This document shows, piece after piece, positions 5,745-12,139 of a stretch of 14,844 nt of DNA. The position numbers and the translations under genes are program-made. The DNA lies in NCBI GenBank assembly GCA_036377055.1, contig DASUZD010000154.1:1-14844 (forward strand), read 5' to 3'. The notes beneath the pieces were generated by a model. The model ran no database searches and was not told the DNA's origin. It saw only the letters and a program-made list of their open reading frames with translations. The DNA comes from DASUZD01 sp036377055. Lineage in GTDB: Bacteria > Actinomycetota > Thermoleophilia > Gaiellales > Gaiellaceae. Each line of letters begins with the position of its first letter. Within the stretch, counting starts at the first letter, position 1.

Positions 5745-7556
5745 GTGCCCGCGGACCGCTCGGCCCAGTTGTCGCGCGAGACGGCTTGGCTGCTTCCGCT
5801 GGTCCTCCCCGTCGCGCTCTCGGGCACGGCCGCCTGCGCCGCCGCCTCGGTCGTCTTCGCGCGCTCGGAACCGAGCTCCTCGACGCTCCTCGGCCTCGGC
5901 GCGCTCCTAGCCGCGGCCGTCATCGCCGAGGCATTGCCGGTGCCGATCGAGGGCGTGTACGTCGGCGCGACCTCGCTCGCGACGATCTTTCTCGCCGGCA
6001 CCGCCGTCATCTACGGCTGGGCGCCGGCGGTGCTGCTCGGTTTCCTGACGATGGCGATCGTCGAGACCGGCCGCCGCGCGACGCCGCTCCGCTTCGCGTA
6101 CAACACCGCCCTCTACGCGCTCTCGGCGGCCGCCGCCGGCTTCGTTGCGCACGGCACGTTCGAGAGCGACGGGATCTGGCGCCTGCTCGTCCGCGCTGCG
6201 CTCGGGGCGATCGCCTTCTACCTCGTCGACATCACGCTGCTCTCGACGGTCGTGGCGCGGTCGACGCGGATGTCGCTTCCCGCGGTCTTCCTCCGCTACC
6301 TGCGGACGACCGTGCTCCCGTTCTCGATCATGGCCTCGGTCACCGTGCTCCTCGTCGAGACGTGGGACCGGTCGGCGCCGCTTGCCGCCGCCCTGATCGG
6401 ACCGCTCGTCGCGATCGCTCTCTACCAGCGCTCGGTGCACCGTGCGCTCGAGGCCATGCGGCTCGCGCGCACCGACCCGCTCACCGGCCTCGGCAACCCG
6501 CGCGCCTTCGACGAGCGGCTCCAGCAGGAGCTCGAGCAGGCGGCGACGAGCGGAGCGCCGGTCGCGCTCTGCCTCGTCGACGTGGACGACTTCAAGGAGG
6601 TCAACGACGTCTACGGCCACGCCGCCGGCGACAGCGTCCTCGCCGAGATCGGAGCGCGGCTGCGCGGGAGCGGCGAGGCGTTCCGTCTCGGCGGCGACGA
6701 GTTCGCGCTCGTGCTCCGCGGCTGCGACGAGGACTCGGCGACGGCGGTCGGCGAGGCCGTCGTCCGCCGCGTCGTCGAGGCGACGTACGACGTCGGCGTC
6801 ACGCCCGGCGTGTCCGTCGGAATCGCCGTCTTCCCGCACCACGGACGCGACCGGAAGGACCTCGTCCAGCTCGCGGACCACGCGCTCTACGCGGCGAAGG
6901 ACAGCGGCGGCAAGCGGGTCGAGGTCTACCGGCCGGAGGCGGGCGAGCTGGCGGAGCTCCGGCGCCTCGCGCACGGCCCGGACCGCGTTGCCCGTCTAAA
7001 CGCCGCGGCCAGGCTGGCCCACGCGGTGGACGAGCGGGACACCTACACGGGCAGCCACTCGCACGCCGTCGGCGAGCTCTCGGCGGGGATCGCCGCGCAG
7101 ATGGGCCTCGACAGCGAGCAGGTGGAGCTTGCGCGGCTCGCCGGTAGCCTGCACGACCTCGGCAAGCTCGCGATCCCGGAGGAGATCCTCCAGAAGCCGG
7201 GCGCGCTCGACACGGCCGAGCGGCTGGTGCTGAGGCGCCACCCGGAGATCGGCTACCGGATGCTCGAGTCGCTCGGGATCGAGCCCGTCGCGACGTGGGT
7301 TCGGCATCACCACGAGCGCTGGGACGGCGGCGGCTATCCGAGCGGGCTCGCGGGCGAGCAGATCCCGCTCGGCGCGCGGATCATCCTCGTCGCGGACGCG
7401 TACGACGCGATGACGAGCGACCGGACGTACAGCTCGGCCATCTCGAGCGACCGCGCGCTCGCCGAGCTCGAGCGCTGCGCGGGCACGCAGTTCGACCCTC
7501 GTGTCGTCGCAGCACTCCGCGTGGAGCTCGCCTCGACCGAGCGGTTCAGCGCCTGA
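5745..7556 (+). CDS. membrane GGDEF / HD-GYP dual-domain cyclic-di-GMP protein
   Basis: A 603-residue protein. Residues about 13-226 are a hydrophobic sensor region with roughly six to eight membrane segments, resembling MASE-type input domains. The GGDEF domain follows at about 240-397, with the entry motif T-D-P-L-T-G-L-G-N (243-251), D-V-D-D-F-K-E-V-N-D (279-288) and an intact G316-G-D-E-F320 active site, so cyclic-di-GMP synthesis is plausible. The product-inhibition R-x-x-D site is not kept (R-G-S-G at 307-310). An HD-GYP phosphodiesterase domain occupies about 415-600, with H470-D471 (S-L-H-D-L-G-K), H521-H522-H523 and G-G-G-Y-P-S-G-L at 528-535, all intact. Synthesis and degradation may therefore be switched by the membrane domain. 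The GTG start is the only good one; its ribosome binding site is weak, perhaps relying on coupling to the 47-residue ORF 44 nt upstream. Confidence 0.93.
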   Translation: MPADRSAQLSRETAWLLPLVLPVALSGTAACAAASVVFARSEPSSSTLLGLGALLAAAVIAEALPVPIEGVYVGATSLATIFLAGTAVIYGWAPAVLLGFLTMAIVETGRRATPLRFAYNTALYALSAAAAGFVAHGTFESDGIWRLLVRAALGAIAFYLVDITLLSTVVARSTRMSLPAVFLRYLRTTVLPFSIMASVTVLLVETWDRSAPLAAALIGPLVAIALYQRSVHRALEAMRLARTDPLTGLGNPRAFDERLQQELEQAATSGAPVALCLVDVDDFKEVNDVYGHAAGDSVLAEIGARLRGSGEAFRLGGDEFALVLRGCDEDSATAVGEAVVRRVVEATYDVGVTPGVSVGIAVFPHHGRDRKDLVQLADHALYAAKDSGGKRVEVYRPEAGELAELRRLAHGPDRVARLNAAARLAHAVDERDTYTGSHSHAVGELSAGIAAQMGLDSEQVELARLAGSLHDLGKLAIPEEILQKPGALDTAERLVLRRHPEIGYRMLESLGIEPVATWVRHHHERWDGGGYPSGLAGEQIPLGARIILVADAYDAMTSDRTYSSAISSDRALAELERCAGTQFDPRVVAALRVELASTERFSA

Positions 7557-7657
7557 TTCCCTCGATCGGGTGAGCCAGGCCCGTCGGCGAGGGTCTCGAA
7601 CGACGGAGGAGCGGCCGATACCTAAGCGTCGCCCCTTAGCCGCCAAGGAGACTCGCA

Positions 7658-7759
7658 ATGTCCTCCCGCTTCGCCGTCGTTCGCTTCACCACCCTCTGTG
7701 CGCTCCTGCTTGCCGCCGCCCTCGAGGGCGGCTGGAAGTGGGACCACTTCCTGCCCTAG
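7658..7759 (+). CDS. tiny membrane/secreted peptide ending in GWKWDHFLP
   Basis: A 33-residue ORF with a good ribosome binding site (AAGGAG, 7645-7650) 7 nt before ATG. It has a basic, partly hydrophobic N-terminus (M-S-S-R-F-A-V-V-R-F), a hydrophobic core at residues 11-22 (T-T-L-C-A-L-L-L-A-A-A-L) and the tail E-G-G-W-K-W-D-H-F-L-P. A perfect hairpin terminator begins 13 nt after the stop, so a short discrete transcript is likely. A small hairpin (CTAAG 7622-7626 / CTTAG 7635-7639) sits just before the ribosome binding site. The layout and the G-W-x-W-D end match the 47-residue ORF at 5557-5700. It could be a membrane micropeptide, an exported signal or a small antitoxin-like partner; sequence alone does not decide. 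Confidence 0.6.
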   Translation: MSSRFAVVRFTTLCALLLAAALEGGWKWDHFLP

Positions 7760-7772
7760 GCCGTTTCGAGAC

Positions 7773-7804
7773 GCGCGCCCGCGGGCTCGCCGCGGGCGCG
7801 CTTT
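7773..7804 (+). terminator. perfect 12-bp hairpin, rho-independent terminator
   Basis: GCGCGCCCGCGG (7773-7784) pairs perfectly with CCGCGGGCGCGC (7790-7801) across a 5-nt loop (GCTCG) and is followed by TTT-G-A-TT. The stem is entirely G/C. The T tract is short, but it directly follows the tiny ORF ending at 7759, so transcription of the peptide/cyclic-di-GMP unit most likely ends here. Confidence 0.75.
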
Positions 7805-7882
7805 GATTGAGAAGGCTCGGCGGAACAACCTTGTGCCGCCCGCGGCACGCTGCCCGTCCCGATGCCGTGTCCTCAGTCGCGC

Positions 7883-7899
7883 CGATAACACTGTTATCG
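7883..7899. promoter_or_regulatory. 17-nt perfect palindrome, likely operator
   Basis: CGATAACA-C-TGTTATCG is a perfect inverted repeat with 8-bp arms and a single central base, in an AT-rich patch of otherwise GC-rich DNA. It lies in a 231-bp stretch with no gene (7760-7990), 92 bp upstream of the cytidylate kinase-like start. The size and symmetry fit the operator of a dimeric helix-turn-helix regulator (TetR, GntR or similar). No regulator gene is adjacent. A second, looser pair, CGGAACG (7921-7927) and CGTTCCG (7954-7960), lies between it and the gene. The rest of the 231-bp gap shows nothing I can name apart from a TAAGAT box at 7976-7981. Confidence 0.55.
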
Positions 7900-7990
7900 A
7901 CGCTCCCTGCGTCCTTGCCTCGGAACGAGCATCGCACCGCGTGCGACGAAGGCCGTTCCGCCAAGCCCTCTCGCGTAAGATCGTGGCCCT

Positions 7991-8596
7991 TTGGCGCGCC
8001 AGGCGATCTGCATCTCCCACTCGACCGGCGCCGACGGCGAGGCCGTGGGTCGCGCAGTCGCGGAGCGGCTCGGCCACCGCTACGTCGACGAGGAGGTGAT
8101 CGCCGAGGCGGCCGAGCTGGCCCACCTCGATCCCGCGTACGTCGCGGACGCCGAACGCCGCCGGCCGCTGCTCGCCCGCCTGCTCGGACACATGGCGCAC
8201 GAGGCGTCGACGCGCGCGACCGAGGCGCCGCGGACCGCGCCGACAGACGCCGACCTGCGCGAGCTGATCACCGACGTCCTGCGCACCTTCGGCCAGCAGG
8301 GCTCCGTCGTGATCGTCGCGCATGCGGCGTCCTTCGCGCTTGCCGACGCAGACGCGCTGCGGGTGTTCATCACGGCATCGCCCGAGATCCGTGTGCGGCG
8401 AGTCGCGGAGGAGAAACGGCTCGACGACCGCGAGGCCGCGTCGGTGGTCAAGGAGGAGGACGCAGCGCGCGCCGACTACCTCAAGCGCTTCTACGCCGTC
8501 GAGCGCGAGCTGCCGACGCACTTCGACCTCGTCGTCAGCACCGACCGCCTGACCCCCGAGCAGGCTGCCGAGGTGGTCGTCAGCGCCGCGGGATAG
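7991..8596 (+). CDS. cytidylate kinase-like family protein
   Basis: A 201-residue P-loop-kinase-like protein of the cytidylate kinase-like family. The N-terminus I-C-I-S-H-S-T-G-A-D-G-E-A-V-G-R (residues 6-21) takes the place of the Walker A loop but lacks the classic G-K-[ST], as is usual in this family. Further markers are the Y-V-D-E-E-V-I block (31-37), V-V-I-V-A-H-A-A-S-F-A-L (106-117, usually G-R-G-A/G), R-V-F-I-T-A-S (124-130), the lid R-V-R-R-V-A-E (134-140) and D-A-A-R-A-D-Y-L-K-R-F-Y (157-168). It starts at TTG 7991 because the P-loop begins 6 residues in and no ATG or GTG lies in frame nearby. No clear ribosome binding site is seen. It is probably cytosolic; the nucleotide or small-molecule acceptor is not established for this family. 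A hairpin follows the stop. Confidence 0.83.
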   Translation: MARQAICISHSTGADGEAVGRAVAERLGHRYVDEEVIAEAAELAHLDPAYVADAERRRPLLARLLGHMAHEASTRATEAPRTAPTDADLRELITDVLRTFGQQGSVVIVAHAASFALADADALRVFITASPEIRVRRVAEEKRLDDREAASVVKEEDAARADYLKRFYAVERELPTHFDLVVSTDRLTPEQAAEVVVSAAG

Positions 8597-8618
8597 GTAG
8601 AAGGAAAGTCACACTCTT

Positions 8619-8639
8619 GCGACGGTTTCACGCCGTCGC
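8619..8639 (+). terminator. hairpin after cytidylate kinase-like gene
   Basis: GCGACGG (8619-8625) pairs perfectly with CCGTCGC (8633-8639) around a 7-nt loop, 22 nt after the stop codon. There is no T run, so this is at best a weak or factor-assisted terminator. It separates the kinase-like gene from the promoter at 8644. Confidence 0.4.
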
Positions 8640-8643
8640 TGCA

Positions 8644-8673
8644 TTGACGAACGCGCGTTTGGACATCTACCGT
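8644..8673 (+). promoter_or_regulatory. sigma70-type promoter for the DUF5678 gene
   Basis: TTGACG (8644-8649, -35) and TACCGT (8668-8673, -10, fitting TAnnnT) are separated by 18 nt. Expected transcription start is near 8680, giving a leader of roughly 28 nt that contains the ribosome binding site GAGAGGAA (8693-8700) before ATG 8708. It is placed directly after the preceding hairpin, as an independent transcription unit would be. Confidence 0.5.
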
Positions 8674-8707
8674 GGGTGCGCGCCCGTCGATAGAGAGGAA
8701 AGTGTCT

Positions 8708-8905
8708 ATGCCCGACACAACGCTCGACGACCAGACCGGAATCACAACGGCGCTGTTCGAGCACTATGCCGGCCGATGGGTAGCTGTCCGCGGTGACGAG
8801 GTCGTCGCCGACGCCGACTCCTTTGAAGGTTTGCGCATGAACCCCGCCGTCCGGCGCGACGATGCCGTCTACGCGGTGCCCGAGGGAAGCCCCTACTTCT
8901 TGTAG
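8708..8905 (+). CDS. DUF5678-like small protein
   Basis: A 65-residue soluble protein. Its core H-Y-A-G-R-W-V-A-V-R-G-D-E-V-V-A-D-A-D-S-F (residues 19-39) matches the signature of DUF5678, in which an aromatic G-x-W-V-A-x-x-x-G-x-V-V-A strand pair is followed by an acidic helix. The C-terminal part (Y-A-V-P-E-G-S-P-Y-F-L) is also family-like. The ATG at 8708 is preferred over GTG 8672 because it has the ribosome binding site GAGAGGAA at 8693-8700. It sits directly before a retropepsin-like gene and shows the lower GC3 of that gene. I recall DUF5678 genes beside retropepsin-like genes in other actinobacteria, so they may act as a pair; no function is known. Confidence 0.72.
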   Translation: MPDTTLDDQTGITTALFEHYAGRWVAVRGDEVVADADSFEGLRMNPAVRRDDAVYAVPEGSPYFL

Positions 8906-9413
8906 CAGGAAGGGGCGGGCGCAAACGGCTCGACTCCGGACGACGTATCGGAACGCGTTCGGGCCTTTCCTGAAAATCGGGATGGTGCTTGACAGGCCCG
9001 GCCTGCCACCGGGACCGGTGGTGCAGGTGCTGGCGATGGTCGATAGCGGCGCCTTTCGGAGTTCGTTGCCGCTTCGAATCGCGAGGGGCCTCGGTCTGCG
9101 CGAGGACGACTTGATCGAAGATGCGCAAGGCGGGACGGGCGTCGGATCGCGCTTTCGCTTCTGGACCACGACTGTCCCGATCCGAGCGGGTGTCGCTCTT
9201 TTCCAATTCGCTCCTGATGCAAGCGCTCAGCCGTGGGGGCCGCGCTTCAACCTGAGCCCCGCATTCACCGAGCACGCCGTCTTCCTTCTTGGCCGTGCAG
9301 ACTTCTTTCGCGTATTCAACATCTGTTCGCGGAGGAGGGCAACGACTCTGTCCTCTCTACCTCGAGACGCGCGACGCTTGATGCCGCGCAGCTGCGCGCT
9401 CGCGCTGGGCTAA
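8862..9413 (+). CDS. retropepsin-like aspartic protease, probably frame-damaged
   Basis: The reading frame encodes a small retropepsin-like protease: the active-site loop M-V-D61-S-G-A with S-S-L-P-L-x-I-A-x-x-L-G-L after it, a glycine-rich flap-like region (88-97) and the C-terminal block P-A-F-T-E-H-A-V-F-L-L-G-R-A-D-F-F-R-V-F-N-I (133-154). Family members are about 120-150 residues and act as dimers. Two oddities suggest damage. No start codon exists between the DUF5678 stop (8905) and the conserved Y-R-N-A-F-G-P-F block, leaving only ATG 8862, which overlaps DUF5678 by 44 nt, or ATG 8982, which cuts into the domain. After TGT (9324-9326) the sequence stops looking family-like, whereas the frame one base back continues F-A-E-E-G, as expected after the last strand. 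Third positions are about 72% G/C, well below neighbours. May be a pseudogene. Confidence 0.55.
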   Translation: MPSTRCPREAPTSCSRKGRAQTARLRTTYRNAFGPFLKIGMVLDRPGLPPGPVVQVLAMVDSGAFRSSLPLRIARGLGLREDDLIEDAQGGTGVGSRFRFWTTTVPIRAGVALFQFAPDASAQPWGPRFNLSPAFTEHAVFLLGRADFFRVFNICSRRRATTLSSLPRDARRLMPRSCALALG

Positions 9414-9418
9414 GCACA

Positions 9419-9619
9419 GGCTGCACACCGATCTGGCTGTATCGCCGCGGGATCCTGCCGGCGAAGGCGGCCTTCGGGTTCGACGCGACGCCGATGGTCA
9501 AGAGCGGCCACGTCAAGGTCGAGGTCAGGGCGGACGACGTGGTCAAGCCGCCCGCCGAGCTCGAGGTGCCGGCCAAGCCGAAAGGAGATACACCCGCCGG
9601 CTGGGACTTCGACCGCTAG
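9419..9619 (+). pseudogene. orphan 3' coding segment ending in GWDFDR
   Basis: About 66 codons in one frame, ending at TAG 9617-9619, show strong host-like codon bias (I count about 60 of 66 codons ending in G or C), unlike the preceding protease gene. The deduced tail includes G-F-D-A-T-P-M-V-K-S-G-H-V-K-V-E-V-R-A and, after a Pro/Lys-rich stretch, ends P-A-G-W-D-F-D-R. The frame is open upstream to about 9233, but those codons are atypical. There is no convincing start: ATG 9494 is internal to the biased stretch and has no good ribosome binding site. It looks like the 3' end of a gene whose front was replaced by the protease segment, or a small protein starting at 9494. I do not recognise the family. 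Confidence 0.4.
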
Positions 9620-11145
9620 GACCCGATGACGTAGCGACGCTTCAGCCGGATGTCGTGCCCTGCGAACGGGCCCGTCCCCGCCGGGTGGAGATCGAGCTTC
9701 GGGCGCGCGTCGGCCGGCATGAACCTCGACGCCTCGCGGAAGTCCTGGTTCAGCTCGCCGAGGCGCTCCACGACCCGGTCGCGCAGGCCCTCGACATCGG
9801 CTGGCGGCTGCGCGCCCTCGTTCAGCTCGAGCGCGATCGTGAGCCGCTTCTCGGCCCGCTCGTCCTCGGTCAGGACGAGCGCGAAGGCCTGGACGAGCCC
9901 TGCGAGCTCGGGCACCGAGTAGACGGCCTCCTCTACGTTCGCCGGCGTCACTTTGCAGCCGTAGTAGGGCACTGCGTCGTCGGCGCGGCCGTAGAGGAAG
10001 AGGAGCGGAAGGTCGGCGTGCGGCGGCAGGTCGTCGAACGCGAGGCCGCAGCCCGCGAGCGCTCGACGGAGCTCCCGGAGCCGGACGACGTGGCCGAGGT
10101 CGCGGATGTTGTACCGCACCTTCGGCGCCGTGTTCTCGCGCCGGCAGAGCGTGACCACGAGCTCGCCGGTGTCGATCGTCTCGACGTAGTAGTCGATCGG
10201 GTTGTACTGGAGGACGAGCGGGAGGACGCCGTGCTCGGGGCGGCCGACGAGCTCGAGCAGGTCGTCGCGTTGGGCAAGCAGGCGGCGGACCGCGACTGTG
10301 AAGTCGTTCTCGGCCGCGATGTTGATCTCGAGGTCGGAGGCGCCGTAGGAGCCGTAGACGCGCTTGAAGAAGCGGCCGAGGTAGTCCCGCATCGTCTCGG
10401 TGATCCCCTCGCCGCCGTAGATCGCGGTCAGCTCGTAGCGCTCCCACTCGACGTCGGCGCTGTCGACGAGCGCTTTCAGGAACGGCGGGTAGCCCGCGAT
10501 CACGTAGCGGTAGCTCGGCCCGAAGAGGCGGAGCGTGTTCGCGATCTTGTCGATGTCCGGACCCGTCGATTTGAGGACGGCGATGTCGACGACGCTCATC
10601 GAGACGTTCATGCCGGTCGCCCACGGGCCGAGCGCGAACGCGTTGATGACGAAGATCGGCTCGCGGCCGAGTTGATGGTGCATCGCGACCTGGAGCGCCT
10701 GCTTCACCTCGGCGCGCTCCGCCGGGCCGCGCACCCAGTTGTTCGGCGCGCCGCTCGTCCCGGAGGACTCGTCGATCACGACGCCGCGCGGCGGCATCCG
10801 CCCGCCGACGCAGCGCCACTCGACGGAGTACCGGCGGACGTAGTTGTCCTTGTCGGTCACCGGGATCGCGGTCAGGTCCGGGTCGAGGCCGCGCGCGCGA
10901 ACCTGCGGCTCGCCCTCTTCCGCGAGGAACTCTCGGTAGGCCGGGACGTTTCGGCGCGCCCGCTCGTAGACGCGCCACGCGCGCCACTTGCCGAAGCGCC
11001 AGCGAACGCCCTCGAGGCCGGGCAGGAAGAGCAGCCGGTAGGTGCGCTCCGAGGTCGTCAGCACACGCCGGAGGAGCCGCGCAGCGGCGAGCAGCGCGAA
11101 CACCACGCGCCGGCGCAGGAACTGGTCAGCCGACGACAAGCTCAT
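9616..11145 (-). CDS. PaaK-like adenylate-forming protein (divergent, 509 aa)
   Basis: A 509-residue member of the phenylacetate-CoA ligase-like branch of the ANL superfamily, longer than PaaK because of an N-terminal extension (about residues 1-60) rich in Arg and hydrophobic residues. The phosphate loop reads S-S-G-T-S-G-A-P (127-134), the adenylate-site block Y-G-S-Y-G-A-S-D-L-E, the hinge region G-R-A-D-D-A-V-P-Y-Y-G, and the C-terminus carries a lysine in D-I-R-L-K502-R-R-Y-V-I. The Cys cluster of classic PaaK is absent. It likely adenylates a carboxylic acid; whether the acceptor is CoA or another amine/thiol is unknown. Its start overlaps the nitroreductase-like gene by 20 nt, so they are translationally coupled. 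Its stop shares the CTAG palindrome with the convergent coding tail. Confidence 0.82.
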   Translation of the reverse strand: MSLSSADQFLRRRVVFALLAAARLLRRVLTTSERTYRLLFLPGLEGVRWRFGKWRAWRVYERARRNVPAYREFLAEEGEPQVRARGLDPDLTAIPVTDKDNYVRRYSVEWRCVGGRMPPRGVVIDESSGTSGAPNNWVRGPAERAEVKQALQVAMHHQLGREPIFVINAFALGPWATGMNVSMSVVDIAVLKSTGPDIDKIANTLRLFGPSYRYVIAGYPPFLKALVDSADVEWERYELTAIYGGEGITETMRDYLGRFFKRVYGSYGASDLEINIAAENDFTVAVRRLLAQRDDLLELVGRPEHGVLPLVLQYNPIDYYVETIDTGELVVTLCRRENTAPKVRYNIRDLGHVVRLRELRRALAGCGLAFDDLPPHADLPLLFLYGRADDAVPYYGCKVTPANVEEAVYSVPELAGLVQAFALVLTEDERAEKRLTIALELNEGAQPPADVEGLRDRVVERLGELNQDFREASRFMPADARPKLDLHPAGTGPFAGHDIRLKRRYVIGS

Positions 11146-12130
11146 CGGCTCGCAGCCTGTGGCTTCGCGGCGGTTCCTCGCTCCGGCCGAGCCGGAAGAT
11201 GAGCCACATCCTGCCGCGCGCGGGGTCGGTCGGGATCCGCTCCAGCAGCGTGCGGTTCGCGGCTTCGTTCGTGAAGATCGATCCGAACGGGTGCAGGTAG
11301 ACGTCGCGCGCGGTCATCGTCAGCCAGAGCCGCGCGAGCATCCGGCCGGAGCGGATCCAGTCCTCGGGAGTCTCGAACGGCCCCTCGAGCCAGCCGATCG
11401 TCCGCGTGCCGCGCATGGTTCGCCCGTACAGCCGCCGGACGACGGTGCGCACGACCGGCAGCTCGAACACCCCGCGCGCGTGGAAGAACAGCCGGAGCAA
11501 CCAGCCGGGAAAGCCGAGCGCCGCCGGCGAGAAGCCGTCGCCGGTCTCGGCAGCCGAGCGAGCGCTGAAGCGAAGCCACCGGCCGACCTCGCCCCGCGAC
11601 ACTTCGTCCGCCAGGTCGTAGAAGAGCGTCTCGCGGTTCAGGTCGACGATGAACGCGACGAGCTCGGGGTCGGAGGCGAACGTCGCGACCTGGCCCCAGT
11701 CGGTCGCGATGCGCTCGAGGTCGGCGAGCGTCTCCTGCTCGACCGGCCGCCCGTCGTACGGCAGACGCGAGGTCCGGCGTCGCACGATCAGGTCGCGGGA
11801 AAGCGGCTCGCTGCCCTCGAACGGCACAAGCCCGAGCTCCGCGAACGGGAGCAGGCGACCGGAGTCGGGGACGAGCGGCGCGAGCGCGTAGTCGGCCTCG
11901 ACGTCCGCGCCCTCGGCGCGCGCCGCGATCGCCAGCGTCTCGAGGAAGATGCCGAGGCCGACCATCGTGAAGCGGCCGCTCGGATCCGTCTCCGGCAGCA
12001 GCCGTTGGTCGTCGCAGAGGAGCTCGGCGCGCCGCTCGTCGATGACGCGCAGGCGCCACGGCTGGATGTTGTGCGGCGACGGCGCCCAGCGCGCCGTCTC
12101 GACGAGGCTCGTCCACGCGGGCAGGTCCAC
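11126..12130 (-). CDS. nitroreductase / Acg-like FMN-binding oxidoreductase
   Basis: A 334-residue cytosolic protein of the nitroreductase superfamily in its larger, Acg-like form (two fused nitroreductase-type halves). The N-terminal A-R-W-A-P-S-P-H-N-I-Q-P-W-R (residues 14-27) is the FMN-phosphate binding signature. A second partial copy of the fold starts around residue 120 with R-R-R-T-S-R-L-P-Y. The C-terminal L-T-A-R-D-V-Y-L-H-P-F-G-type block (L-T-M-T-A-R-D-V-Y-L-H-P-F-G-S) is typical of the family. Such proteins reduce or simply sequester flavin and are often linked to stress or to tailoring of aromatic or peptide substrates. It lies 9 nt after the DppB-type gene and overlaps the PaaK-like gene by 20 nt, so all belong to one operon. 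Substrate unknown. Confidence 0.82.
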   Translation of the reverse strand: MDLPAWTSLVETARWAPSPHNIQPWRLRVIDERRAELLCDDQRLLPETDPSGRFTMVGLGIFLETLAIAARAEGADVEADYALAPLVPDSGRLLPFAELGLVPFEGSEPLSRDLIVRRRTSRLPYDGRPVEQETLADLERIATDWGQVATFASDPELVAFIVDLNRETLFYDLADEVSRGEVGRWLRFSARSAAETGDGFSPAALGFPGWLLRLFFHARGVFELPVVRTVVRRLYGRTMRGTRTIGWLEGPFETPEDWIRSGRMLARLWLTMTARDVYLHPFGSIFTNEAANRTLLERIPTDPARGRMWLIFRLGRSEEPPRSHRLRADELVVG

Positions 12131-12139
12131 GCGCGACTT

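Noticed and set aside
7622..8521. Minus-strand open frame covering the terminator, palindrome and kinase-like gene
   Set aside because: It crosses a strong hairpin and a gene with clear family motifs on the plus strand; no domain in the minus frame.
9316..9576. Minus-strand frame opposite the orphan coding tail
   Set aside because: Ser/Thr/Ala-rich with no ribosome binding site; third-position bias belongs to the plus frame.
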